NCBI GenBank assembly: GCA_020631735.1
Contig: CM036168.1
Location: 96,328,932 to 96,392,931 of the forward strand
Direction: 5' to 3'
Length of the DNA: 64,000 bases
Origin: Saccharum officinarum
Taxonomy: Eukaryota; Streptophyta; Magnoliopsida; Poales; Poaceae
Below are positions 31,035 to 42,600 of the stretch, one piece after another. The notes beneath the pieces are model-generated. The model made no database searches and was not told the origin of the DNA. It saw nothing but the letters and a program-made list of their open reading frames with translations. Every line of letters starts with the position of its first letter. The stretch's first letter is position 1. Both the position numbers and the translations under genes were made by a program.

Positions 31035-34000
31035 TCAACTCATGTTGGAGAAGTCAAGTATGTTCAACTCATTCTTTAGCTTGTGAAATCTCTTCTCATC
31101 AAGTGGCTTGGTGAATAGATCGACTAATTGATCTTCAGTGCCCACACTCTCAATAGCAATGTCACCCTTTTGTTGATGATCTCTAATAAAGTGATGACGA
31201 ACATCAATATGCTTTGTTCTTTGATGTTGAATCGGATTGTTGGTTAGCTTCACGGCACTTTTATTGTCACATAGCAATGTCACATTCTTGAAATTGACTC
31301 CAAAATCCTTTAATGTTGTCTTCATCCATAAGATTTGTGCATAACAACTACCCGCGGCGATGTATTCGGCTTCGGCGGTAGATAGTGCAATACTATTTTG
31401 CTTCTTGGATGACCATAAGACAAGTGATCTTCCCAACAATTGACAAGTCCCGAAAGTGCTCTTTCTCTCCACTTTGTCACCGGCATAGTCGGAATCCGAA
31501 TATCCAACTAGCTCAAAGCTTGCACCCTTGGGATACCACAATCCAACATCTTGTGTATGCTTTAAGTACCTCAATATTCTTTTTGTTGCCTTTAAATGAC
31601 TTTCTCTTGGTGAGGCTTGAAATCTTGCACACATGCATACACTAAACATCACATCGGGCCTTGATGCCGTCACATAGAGTAGGCTACCAATCATTGATCT
31701 ATATAGCTTTTGATCCACCATGTTGCCACTCTTGTCACTATCCAAACTTCCACTAGTGCCCATTGGGGTTGTAATACTCTTTGCATCTTCCATGCCAAAC
31801 TTCTTGAGCATATCTTTGATGTACTTAGTTTGGCTCACAAATGTACCTTCTTTCATTTGTTTGATTTGAAGTCCAAGAAAGAAACTAAGTTCACCAATCA
31901 TTGACATTTTAAATTCCTTTGCCATCATTTTCCCAAACTCATCACAATAATCTTGATTGGTTGAACCGAAAATGATATCATCAACATATATTTGCAACAC
32001 AAACAAGTCTTTTCCAATCTTTTTGGTGAATAGTGTTGTATCAACTTTGCCCATGAAAAATCCTTTAGATAGCAAGAAGTCCCTCAATCTTTCATACCAT
32101 GCTCTAGGTGCTTGCTTCAATCCATACAAAGCTTTTCTCAACTTGTAGACATGATTAGGTTTCTTGTCATCTTCAAAACCGGGAGGTTGCTCCACATACA
32201 CCTCTTCTTGAATATACCCATTGAGAAATGCACTCTTCACATCTATTTGATATAGCTTGATATTGTGAGCACAAGCATAGGCAAGTAAGATCATAATTGC
32301 TTCCAATCTTGCAACCGGGGCATACGTTTCACCAAAGTCAAGACCCTCTATTTGTGTGTAACCTTGAGCCACTAGTCTTGCTTTGTTCCTTACTACTATC
32401 CCATCTTGATCTTGCTTGTTGCGAAAGACCCATCTTGTTCCAATGACATTGTGATCCTTAGGCCTCTCAACTAATTCTCATACTTCATTTCTCTTGAAGT
32501 TGTTGAGCTCTTCATGCATTGCATTTACCCAATCCGGATCTCTCAATGTTTTATCAATGTCCTTGGGTTCTTCCATTGACACAAAAGATGAGTGAGCACA
32601 AAATGATGACAATCTTGATCTAGTTTGAACTCCCCTTTGTATGTCACCAATGATGGAATCCAATGGATAGTCTCTTGCAATGTTAGTTGGTTGAAGCACT
32701 TGGACTTGATTGCTTGGATGTTGATGTTGATCATAAGTTGGAGATGATGAACTAGCCACTTGTTGATCTTGTTGCACTTGAGATGATGTACTAGCTTGTG
32801 TAATTGGACTTTGGAGCACTTGATCTTTGTTGTCATCCACATCAATCACTTGCTTTGGCCTAATATCACCAATGTCCATTTCTTTCATAGCATTGGTCAA
32901 TTGAGTTCCTCTCACATCATCCAAGTTATCTTCTTCATCTTGAGAACCATTGGTTTCATCAAACTCAACATCATACACTTCTTCAAGTTGACCACTAGCC
33001 AAATTCCAAACTCTATAAGCTTTGCTAGTAGTTGAGTAACCAAGTAGAAATCCTTCATCACATTTCTTCTCAAACTTGCTCAATCTAGTGCCCTTCTTTA
33101 AGATGTAGCATTTGCAACCAAATACCCGAAAGTATGCAATGTTGGGCTTTCTTCCATTTAAGATCTCATATGGTGTCTTCTCTAGAAACTTGTGGCAATA
33201 GAGGCGGTTGCTATAGAAGCAAGCCGTGTTGATTGCTTCGGCCCAAAATGAATGACTCACATTATACTCATTCAACATTGATCTTGCCATATCAATTAAG
33301 GTTCTATTCTTCCTCTCAACTAGGCCATTTGATTGAGGTGTATACTTGGCTGAGAATTGATGTTTGATTCCAAGCTCATCACATAGCTCATCAACTCTTG
33401 TGTTTCTAAACTCACTTCCATTGTCACTTCTCACTTTCTTGATTGTGGTTTCAAACTCATTTTGCACTCTCTTGATAAACTTCTTGAATATGTCAAATAC
33501 ATCACTTTTGTCCACAAGAAAGAATACCCATGTATATCTAGTGAAATCATCCACAATCACAAAGCCATACTTATTGCCACCAATGCTTGTGTATGTAGTT
33601 GGCCCAAATAGATCTATGTGCAACAACTCAAATGCCTTGAAAGTACTCATGATGCTTTTCAATGGATGAGTGTTGCCTACTTGCTTTCCGGCTTGACATG
33701 CACTACATAGCTTATCCTTCTCAAATGTGACATCCTTCAAGCCTCTAACTAAGTCATGCTTCACTAACTTGTTCAATTGCTTCATGCCAACATGACCAAG
33801 TCTTCTATGCCATAACCAACCCATACTTGATTTGGTGAGCAAGCATGTTGAAAGTTGAGTGTCACTAGCATTGAAATCAACCAAGTATAGATTCTCATAT
33901 CTAAAGCCCTTGAAGATCAAGTTAGAGCCATCAACACTAACTATCTCCACATCATCAACACCAAATATGCACTTAAAACCGAGATCACACAATTGAGCAA

Positions 34001-34208
34001 CCGAGAGAAGATTGAAGTTCAACTTTTCAACTAGAAGCACATTGGAAATGCTATGATCATTTGAGATTGCAATCCTTCCAAGAGCCTTTACATCACCCTT
34101 GCTATTGTCACCAAACGTGATGCTATCAATGCCACTATCATTTGACTTGAGAGAGTTGAACATTCTTGAATCACCGGTCATATGTTGAGAGCACCCACTA
34201 TCAAGCAC
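31035..34208 (-). pseudogene. pol: copia pol polyprotein with one internal stop
   Basis: Protease motif LDSGCSQHMTGD lies at the start. A GAG-pre-integrase HHCC zinc site follows (WHRRLGHVG...CSACQAGK). The integrase core has its three acidic residues in HIDLFGPT, RSDNGSEF and GLVERKNRT. Reverse transcriptase has [19 protein letters not shown] and the catalytic YVDDIIFGS. RNase H has [10 protein letters not shown] and STAEAEYIA and ends with [12 protein letters not shown]. The frame is continuous except for a TGA at 32475-32477, where relatives including the second element of this window have Trp (NQVW). The ATG-led part after the stop begins at 32372 in the same frame. The 5' boundary is uncertain because pol is not preceded by its own clear start; it follows the gag stop by about 14 codons. 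Confidence 0.93.
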
Positions 34209-34250
34209 CCAATGCCTTCCTCCGGCCTTGTAATTTACCTACAAAACAAT

Positions 34251-36440
34251 TTAATGTCTTTTAGGTACCCATACTTGCTTGGGTCCTTGGAGGTTAGTCA
34301 CTAAGCTCTTTGGTACCCAAATGGCCTTCTTCTTTGGACCCACAATTGGTGTACCAACAAACTTAGCATGCACACCTTTCTCACCCTTGGTAAGCACATA
34401 ATAAGAATCAAAAGGAATGTAAGGTACATTAGCATTTTTCTTGTTCTTGTTCATTTTGTTGCAATTAATCTCTAGATGCCCAACTTGCTTGCATCTATTG
34501 CAATAACGACCATTGCTCTTCACAAAGCGAGACTTTGGAGTAGCAAAGGCCGCCTTGCCCTTCTTGGGAGTATAGCCCAAACCCTCTTTGTTAAGAGAGA
34601 ACCTTTGGCTACCCAAGCATTTTAGCAATCGGGCATCCCCACCATAGGCATTGCCTAATGCGCGGGTGAGATCATCCACCTCTCTCTTGAGAGTTTCATT
34701 CTCAACCACAAGTGATGAATCACTAGTAGTAGAGGTAGAGTTGGTTGTGGTGGATGATGATGAGCTACATGAAGCATTAGTAGGACTAACAAATAAAGAA
34801 TCATCAATAATATCACATGTTAGTCCAATATCACAAGTGACAATCACTTGCTCCTCCTTAGCTTCCTTCATGAACTTCTCCAACTTGAGGTCCTTTTCCT
34901 TGATGAGCTCAAGTAGAGTGGAGTGGGCTTCCTTAAGCCTAGTGTGAGCAACTTCAAAGTCCTCGTGGTCTTCCTTTAGACACTCACGAGAGGCCTCTAG
35001 CTCATCAAAGGATTTCCTAAGAGCTTTGAGCTCTTGTTCAATTCCTTTGCACTCCTTACTCTTTTTTAGAGCAACAAGCTCCTCCATCAAAACATCATTT
35101 TCATTGCTCTTGACAATGAGCTCTTGTTCCAAGATTTTGTATTTCTTGGTGGTCCTCTTGTAGCCCTTGCTCATTTGATCTATTATGCCCAATAGATCAT
35201 CCTTGGAGTAGTCCTCATCCTCCTCATCATCACTCCTACAACCATCACTAGCACAAGAATTATCATCACTATCATTATATTTTACCTTGGTAGGCTTGGC
35301 CATAAGGCATGTTGATCTAGTGTCGAAGATGGATGGCTTGTTGGAGAGGGCGATGTTTACAATGGCTCGCCGAGTGGTCCTTTCATCATCACTAGAGCTT
35401 GCATCATCATCACTATCGGAGTTGTCACTATCCCAAGTGACTACATAACCACCACCCTTCTTCTTCTTATTGAATGTGAAGCTCTTCTTTGCTTTCTTCT
35501 CATTCTCTTTCTTATCCTTCTTGTTCTTCTTGAGCTTCAACTCCCCATCATGATATCTTTTGTCTTCATAGGGGCACTTCACCACTACATGATCGGGGCT
35601 ATTGCAATTGTAGCAAAGCACCTCCTTTGCTTTCATGAAGTCCCTTCTCTTTCTTGCACCATAGCCTCTCTTCTTCATGAACCGACCCATCTTTTGCACT
35701 AGAAGGGCCATGATCTCATCATCAAATGGATCATCATCATCATCATCCTTGCTCTTTCCCTTGGAAGAAGAAGCCTTGAATACGGTGGTCTTCTCTTGCT
35801 TGACCTTGATCTCCTTCTCATCTTCATCTTCATCATCATCATATTGAGCATCGGTCATGACATCTCCAAGCACTTGGTTTGGAGTCACCTTGTCCAAACC
35901 CTCTCTTTGGATCATCTTCCTCAAGATAGCAAACTTCTTAGGTAAGTTCATCAAGAACTTATGTGAGAAGTCCTTGTCCTTGACATCTTCTCCTAGGCTC
36001 TTGAGATCATTGACAATTACTTGTAGCCTATAGAACATCTCTGGTATGGACTCATCATCCTTCATCTTGAAACTTGCAAACTTATCCTTGAGCATATAGA
36101 GCTTGGCACTCTTTACCGTTGAAGTGCCCTCATATGTTTCCTCTAATCTTGTCCACACTTCACTTGCCATCTCAAGATCCTTGATTTGCTCAAAGACCTT
36201 TGCATCAATCCCATTGTAGAGAGTATTGAGAGCCATAGTGTTGCATTGGTTGTTGATGCGATCATTGTTGGTGAGGTTGTCGGGATCAATGATAGCATAA
36301 TCATGGTGTGTTACCTTCCAAACGTTCTCATGAATAGAGCCAAGATATTGCTTCATCTTTCTTTTCCAATGATCAAAAGATGAGACACCATCAAAGAATG
36401 GAGGCTTGCCCCTGACATGGTTGAATACAACTTGAGCCAT
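34251..36440 (-). CDS. gag: Sirevirus-like Gag, 729 residues
   Basis: The ATG lies 40 bases inside the primer-binding site and starts MAQVVFNHVRGKPPFFDG. The N-terminal third is the copia Gag/UBN2 region (DHWKRKMKQYLGSI, DLEMASEVWTRLEETYEG). A CCHC zinc knuckle CYNCNSPDHVVVKC is near residue 275. A long predicted coiled coil follows (LKALRKSFDELEASREC and adjoining heptads, about residues 440-540). A second knuckle CNRCKQVGHLEINC is near residue 660. Gag forms the virus-like particle and binds the element RNA. The two knuckles, coiled coil and unusual length fit Sirevirus Gag. The frame is unbroken. It stops with TAA, and a second stop in the same frame follows before protease. Confidence 0.93.
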   Translation of the reverse strand: MAQVVFNHVRGKPPFFDGVSSFDHWKRKMKQYLGSIHENVWKVTHHDYAIIDPDNLTNNDRINNQCNTMALNTLYNGIDAKVFEQIKDLEMASEVWTRLEETYEGTSTVKSAKLYMLKDKFASFKMKDDESIPEMFYRLQVIVNDLKSLGEDVKDKDFSHKFLMNLPKKFAILRKMIQREGLDKVTPNQVLGDVMTDAQYDDDEDEDEKEIKVKQEKTTVFKASSSKGKSKDDDDDDPFDDEIMALLVQKMGRFMKKRGYGARKRRDFMKAKEVLCYNCNSPDHVVVKCPYEDKRYHDGELKLKKNKKDKKENEKKAKKSFTFNKKKKGGGYVVTWDSDNSDSDDDASSSDDERTTRRAIVNIALSNKPSIFDTRSTCLMAKPTKVKYNDSDDNSCASDGCRSDDEEDEDYSKDDLLGIIDQMSKGYKRTTKKYKILEQELIVKSNENDVLMEELVALKKSKECKGIEQELKALRKSFDELEASRECLKEDHEDFEVAHTRLKEAHSTLLELIKEKDLKLEKFMKEAKEEQVIVTCDIGLTCDIIDDSLFVSPTNASCSSSSSTTTNSTSTTSDSSLVVENETLKREVDDLTRALGNAYGGDARLLKCLGSQRFSLNKEGLGYTPKKGKAAFATPKSRFVKSNGRYCNRCKQVGHLEINCNKMNKNKKNANVPYIPFDSYYVLTKGEKGVHAKFVGTPIVGPKKKAIWVPKSLVTNLQGPKQVWVPKRH

Positions 36441-36479
36441 CTTACACCGAGGTTGTTAAGCCTTACAAATGGTGACCAC

Positions 36480-36492
36480 GGCTCTGATACCA
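36480..36492 (-). other. Primer-binding site (initiator tRNA-Met type)
   Basis: The minus strand reads TGGTATCAGAGCC two bases from the LTR edge. This is the standard priming site of plant copia elements. Confidence 0.95.
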
Positions 36493-36494
36493 CT

Positions 36495-38478
36495 TGAAAG
36501 GTCTTGATGGCTAGAGGGGGGTGAATAGCCTTATAAAAATTTCTACAAAGACAAGCTAAACAAGTTTATCAATATAATAAGTAGCTAGATGCGAGTTTTG
36601 CTTAGCCTACGGGGTGTTTGCAAGCCACCTAACCAATTCACAATTCTAGTATATTTGCACTCAATCGCACAAGTCAAACCGCACAACTTAACTACAAATA
36701 AAGCTAGCTAGCTACACAAGCTAAGAGTTACACTAACAAGCTAGCAAGGTAACTAAGAAATTAATACAAGAGAGAGTTAGGAGGGTATCACCGAGGGGCG
36801 AAGTATTGAGCCAACCAATCAATATGATCAAGAGATGAATATCACAATATACAACCACCGGGATTGATCAAACACAATAAGAATGATGACACGAAGATTT
36901 ATCCCGAGGTTCACGTGCTTGCCGGCACGCTAGTCCCTGTTGTGTCCCTCTTTACCACGTGGTTCGGTGGCTAATCGGTCTCACACCGAGCCTCTCAAAA
37001 GGCGCCACAAGAACCTACCAAATGGTAAAAGGTTGCAATGACACGAAGCAATTTACTAATGTTGCCTTTGGCGCTTCGCCGAGGTAGGCACAAACCCCTC
37101 ACAATCACCGAAGGTGGCCAAGAACAATCACCAACTCTTGCCAACGCCTCCAAGCTGCTCCAAGCCATCTAGGTGGCGGCAACCACCAAGAGAAACAAGA
37201 ATCCTGCAGCAAATCAACCACCAAGTGCCAACTAGATACAATCTCACAATGCAAATGCACTTAGATCACTCAATCTCACTTCGAATATGCAAAGAAGCAA
37301 GAGAGATGAGTGGGAGGGGAGTTGCTTAGCTCAAAGTGCTCACAAGTATGTCAAATGTTCGAGAGAGAGAGAGCCTTGAGCCGGCCAACGAGTATTCATA
37401 GACGTACCCCTTCGAATAGAGCCGTTAGAAACTTAAACAGTCGAAATCGTGCTGGCCGGATGCGCTGGTCCAACTGACCGGACGCGCTGGTCGCACAACG
37501 GCTAAGTCGCGAAGCACTGACCGGACGCGCTGGTCCAACTGATCGAACTCACCGGTCGCCCAACGGCTAACTGCGAAGCAACGACCGGACGCGCTGGTCG
37601 CGCAGACCGGACGCACTGGGAACGACCGAACGCGCAGGTCCCGTGAGTGACCGGACGCGCTGGTCGCCTGAGCAGCGCTCAACGGAACAATGACTGGACA
37701 CGCTGAAGAAAATGACCGGATGCCACAGTGCCCGCGTCCGGTCAGAGTCCAGTAAGCTCCCTGAATGACCGGACGCGTCTGATCGTCAGTGACCGGACGC
37801 GCTACGCGTCTGATCACCAAACTGAAAAACGCGCAGACGCTGAACGCTGACCGGACGTGTCCGGTCATCCAGAGACCGCGTCCGGTTCAGCGTCCGGTCA
37901 CCTCTGTAACCTCCGTTCGCCTCCATTTCTTTTTCGACTTCCGGCGTAGTGAAAAATAGTCATTTCAACTCCTCGAAAACGCCTGAATCCCGCCTCTCAA
38001 GCTCGGCGGGAGGGAGAGAGGAACCCAAACCCTCTCTACCGCTCAAACTCCACCGCCGTCGCAAACGTGCTAACACCACCAAGTGATCTCGTCATGTGTG
38101 AGTGTGTTAGCATTTTCACAATCATTTTTTGAGGCGATATTAGTTCTATCCAAATGCATATGATTTTGAAATGCACACCTAGAGGCACTTAGGAGTTCAA
38201 TAGCCGCGTCATTCCCCTCTTTATAGTACGGCTATCTATCCTATAATGTAACCACACCCGCTAGGTGTCTTGGTTACTAAAACACAACCCTTAAGCATAT
38301 ACCTTTGCCTTGATCACGTAGGGTTGCATCCAAATCCAAGTGTGGCCATCATGATCACCATGTCCATCTTGCCACCAACCTTAGAATGTACTAATCCTCA
38401 TATGCTACATACAACTTAGGCATAGGATTAGTACTTAGGCATTGTCACTAATTACCAACACCAAACATAGGACTTTCA
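36495..38478 (-). repeat. Right LTR (5' LTR of the minus-strand copia element)
   Basis: It matches the left LTR along its whole length, with a few indels such as an extra TCGCACAAGTCAAACC stretch near 36664. It ends ACTTTCA followed by the ACGGT duplication. As the 5' LTR it should carry the promoter. Confidence 0.95.
37450..37905. repeat. Palindromic CCGGACGCG cluster in the right LTR
   Basis: Counterpart of 28848-29290, in the same order with scattered C-to-T and G-to-A differences inside the CG-containing repeats. Confidence 0.9.
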
Positions 38479-38483
38479 ACGGT

Positions 38484-38757
38484 GAGGCACTGCCCGGTGC
38501 TGGACCTAGGCCTAGCGCCGACATTGTTGCTGCCCCCGACCCCCCCCCCACCCCCCCCAAGCCACCGTCGTCGAGGTTTAGAAGCCGAGTGTGGAGAGAG
38601 AGAGACCATGAAGAGAGGGCAACACCTGTGAGAGGAGCTATTATGGGTGACACTTAAAGGACCTAGGGTTTACGTTGAGTCTGACTGTTGGAAGAGAACC
38701 GCCTATGAAAATCTAGTTTGAGAGGTAGACATATTCTTTGAGCGTCTTCTAAAATAC
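38484..38757. other. Target-site flank, GC-rich
   Basis: Continuation of the sequence interrupted at 27901. It contains a C-rich run at about 38541-38559. No gene is seen. Confidence 0.45.
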
Positions 38758-39038
38758 TCCCTCCGTTCATTTATCTCCATCATTTTAGCCTTCAGCGTAG
38801 TGACCAAGGAGCAGAGCAAAACCACTTAGTTTGCATTTAATCATCACGTGCTTGGCGCATACGAGGAGTCACATGCTAGGAACAACCAATGAGCAGCAAA
38901 GCGACAATAAATGCAGGCGGGTGGTAGCCAATGAGTAGCAAACGGACAATAAATGCGGGCAAGTCCCAAGCTAATATGAAGGAGATTTTTGAATAAAAAG
39001 TTTTTGCTTAGATGAAGGAGATAAATGAATGGAGGGAG
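38758..39038. mobile_element. Stowaway-type MITE, well preserved
   Basis: The termini CTCCCTCCGTTCATTTATCT and its near-perfect inverted copy (…GATAAATGAATGGAGGGAG) differ by one base over 22. TA flanks both sides (38756-38757 and 39039-39040). The 281-base interior is non-coding. Confidence 0.92.
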
Positions 39039-39239
39039 TATTAACATGGTTTCATGAGGGCAGAAAACCTGTTTTTTTGTCCTTCCTCTTAATGGACAAA
39101 GGAGTTACGACATTACTTAGGTAAAAAAAACTCACATATGGGATGGATTAGATTGGGCTCAACGGCAAATATGTCTTTCCATGACCCTTTCGTTTGCATA
39201 ATTCAAATTCAGTTTGTAGCATATATATCTGGTTCAAAC

Positions 39240-39635
39240 TATAAGCAGGAGGTTGAAAGTTGGCTATCAAACCAAAGCGACTTTAATTTCCTTTGAAATC
39301 TTGAAGGGCCAAATTACCCAATTCCCAATTGAAATCTTTAATGTCTTGGAGTATTTGGACAAAGCGAAAATAATCTCATCTTCAGAGATACGCAACCAAG
39401 TGTGGAGTCATGCAAAGCTTCCTTCAAAGAATCCTTTGTAATGGTTATCAAAGGAGACGTACATCCCCAGAGATTGTCTCGTTGCTAGAGATCTTTGTTT
39501 AATATAATATTTCTGATTTTTTTCATTTCTTATTTTTGTCACTTGATTGTGCCTGTGCTACTTTTGTCCCTTTTTAATATATAAACAATTGAGAATAAAA
39601 TCCTCTCCTGATCTTCTCAAAAGAAAAATTACCCG
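39240..39635 (+). mobile_element. Possible LINE 3' tail
   Basis: A short frame ending VWSHAKLPSKNPL is followed by an AT-rich trailer with TTTTTAATATATAA and ATCCTCTCCTGATCTTCTC, ending in CAAAAGAAAAA. The layout resembles trailers of plant LINEs, but no reverse transcriptase or RNase H motif is present. Weak call. Confidence 0.25.
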
Positions 39636-42600
39636 CTCCAATGAAAATCCAGGAGTATATCAAACAAATAAAGCATACTAAATATTTGGTTTTTAACTAA
39701 CAGCACTCTTTTTTCTGTTTAATCTTTTCGAGAGATGTGAGTGTAGTGGGTTGTAGCAAGTAAGCTCTGCGATTGGAGGAGAGGAGAGGAGAGAGAAAGC
39801 ACGCAGGGTTTGGAAGCTTCTATCTGATGATGATGAGAATGCAAGCGCATACACAAAATGAAAAGTAAGATTCTTTTTTTACCACTGGCTTCCCCAACTA
39901 ATTACCTATCACAGTTGATCTTTCTCTATCTGACATGTACGTGTCCATTTGGCATCACGTTTCTTTCAGCTGGCCCAGCCCCATAGTAACTTTGTTCCAT
40001 GTGTGCGTGATAGGTTGTAATATGGTATTTCGTTTATTTTCTATTATATTGTTAACAAGGTACTAGTAACAATGTTTGTGTAAAATTTGGGAAATGAAGT
40101 ATAATTTTATAGCATTCAAATTTCAGCTTAGTTTCACAAATCATCAAAGTCATGGTACAGTCTTTATCAGCCCGGCTTATCTACCAATATGAAGCTAGCT
40201 GCTCCTCGATTGCTTCCTGCAAGTTGGAGATATTAGTCATCGTCAGCAGATACCACCATGCATCCATCACATTCGCATATGTGGATGGATGGCAACCCTG
40301 TAGGTAGCTAGAGCGTTAGGGATCGATATCATATATACTGATACTGACAGATCCATGGGCGACGACGTTGATGGATGTGCCGGCACTGGTGCAGCACTAC
40401 TCAAAATACATTGATATTCCTGTGGCGTCACGCAACTGTATCGAAATATACATGCTGATGACAGCCAGCATCTTAAGGGCATGTTTGGTGCGGCTCTCAT
40501 CCAGCTACTTTGTTGCGAGAGAGTCAGAGCTTTAAAGACGGACCCGTGCACCAAAACGGCTCTGGCTTCATGCACAAGAGAGAAAAAAGCGCTCTTTCAC
40601 GCAGCATCATGTGATGTGGCGCCACTTCGGTGTGGGAGCCACACCCAACAGGCTCTAAAACTATAGATAACTTTATTTGTACTCATGAAAACCTAAATAA
40701 TGTCTATCCAAATGTGCAATATGATTTTCAATGTACTGCCATCTTTACTATCACACATAATCCTTGTTGCTTTGTTGGGTACCCAATCTAGGTTGGTCTT
40801 TTAAAAAAACAATCAGCAACTCTCCTGTTGGGTTCATTTAAAAAAACGGTTTTGCACCCGAGATCAAATCCAATCAGCTACACATGACAAATCTAGAAAT
40901 GGTAAACACGAAAAGTAAAGTGCAAGAATGTAATGCACAATATAAAGGGGATAGAAAACACAAATTCCACTATCTCAACTTTTTACCGAGATATCAGGAA
41001 GCTCATACTTCTTATCAAGATATGAAAAGCTCATATTTTCTACATACTATTCTCATTCCAGTCTGTCTCAAGGGCCAAGCTTCCATCTAGGGACTTTGTG
41101 GATAGCCTAGGGGCATTCTCACATACAAGTGGGTCTCCACCTTGCCTTTGCTAGAACGATCCATGCCATCTCTACCCATCTCTCTACTCGATAGTGCTTT
41201 TGGGACATCATAAAGGGAGTTTTGCTATGGTACTCTCAAATAATTGTGGACCGTCGACATCAAAAATCACATATTACCTCATAAGAGGTAATTAAATAAA
41301 TATATTTGTTATTTTGAAAAATAGGAAAGTAAGCATAATTTTAAGTAGAATATCTATCAATATATCTAACATCAACAGCATGGGGGCATGCATTTGTGTG
41401 GATGGTTTCGAGTGTGACATGTAATGTTTTTTTTAACGAATTGATCTATGTGGAGTTGTAACGTTAGCTCTACCTAAACGTGAGTTGTATTACTCTTTTT
41501 TTTTATAACATGACAATTAGAGGTGTACTTTATTTATTTATTAAATTGGACCATGAACGTGTTGGTAATATTGTCTCGAACGTATTGGTATTAAATTATT
41601 TATTTATTTTCATTCATAATCCTAACATTAGTATTTTCGGCACGTATTTTGTAAATGAATGTTGATAACAAGTTCTACAGTTAGTTATCGGAACACAACT
41701 TTTCATGTTTTATTAGATCCAAATACCACCCATAGAGATGTATTCACGTACGTGGTGTACCTATACTATGCCACGTATGCCGCTGTTCCATGCACTGTGC
41801 AGGTGCACCTATATATATGGCAACAAACAAACTTTTGATGTTGATTTATTTTGTTTCCTTTTCTTTTTTTCTTTTTATAAATATTTTAGTTAATTAATAA
41901 TTACTTAATTATTCTATGTATTTTAAAAATCAAGGGTTAAGATTTGTTTGAGATCTTACCTCCCATAGAGTAATGGGTGTACCTTAGCAAGGCCCTCATA
42001 AATGTCCTCTCTTTCCTCATACAAGACCCGATGCTCACTACAAGAGAGCAAGTGAAGGGTCTCACAAAAATCACAATACATACAAGAAGCACCGGTTGTA
42101 CAACTCTTGATGTGTGCAAGAACTCAAAAACAAGGGGGTGTAAACCTGTGTAACCTAAGCTAACACTTAAACTAGCACTAATTGAGGTCTATGCCTTGTT
42201 CTAGCTAGTTGCGCTAATTAATCTTCAGTATCAAATTTTGTATGTTGAAGCTATCAAATGTAAGTGTCTTACAATATCTTTAGTGCATATGAAACGACCA
42301 ATACAAATGATGGGCTATTTATATCCCCAACCAAAGAAACTAGCCTTTGCAACTCAGACTTCAAAAATGACTTCACTAGATGTTCTGGTGCTCAATTCGA
42401 GACCTTCTCCATAATGTTCGGTGGGAGTAAAGAAACTAGCCATTTGGCAGCATCAGCCTTATCATAAGATGATCTAGTGATCATCATGGTGAGCATCGGA
42501 GCTTCTGATGCCTTCTATGTGACTCTACCTACTAGTAGCTTTAATTTTCACCAAACTCTGGTATATATCTCCAGTGAACCGACGGACCTTCTAGTGCCTT

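Larger units (their letters stand above)
27902..38478 (-). mobile_element. Complete Sirevirus-like Ty1/copia retrotransposon
   Basis: Two LTRs (27902-29872 and 36495-38478), bounded TGAAAG...CTTTCA, enclose gag and pol on the minus strand. Perfect 5-bp duplications ACGGT lie at 27897-27901 and 38479-38483. The primer-binding site TGGTATCAGAGC (minus strand, about 36481-36492) lies two bases from the right LTR and is the initiator-Met type used by copia elements. Domain order is gag, protease, integrase, reverse transcriptase, RNase H, which defines Ty1/copia. The long zinc-knuckle gag, about 1.2 kb of non-coding DNA after pol with repeated polypurine tracts, and palindrome-rich LTRs point to the Sirevirus group (Maximus/SIRE). 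Pol has one visible premature stop. Confidence 0.95.

Noticed and set aside
32796..33669. Plus-strand frames within the copia pol region
   Set aside because: They are antisense shadows of the integrase/protease coding strand.
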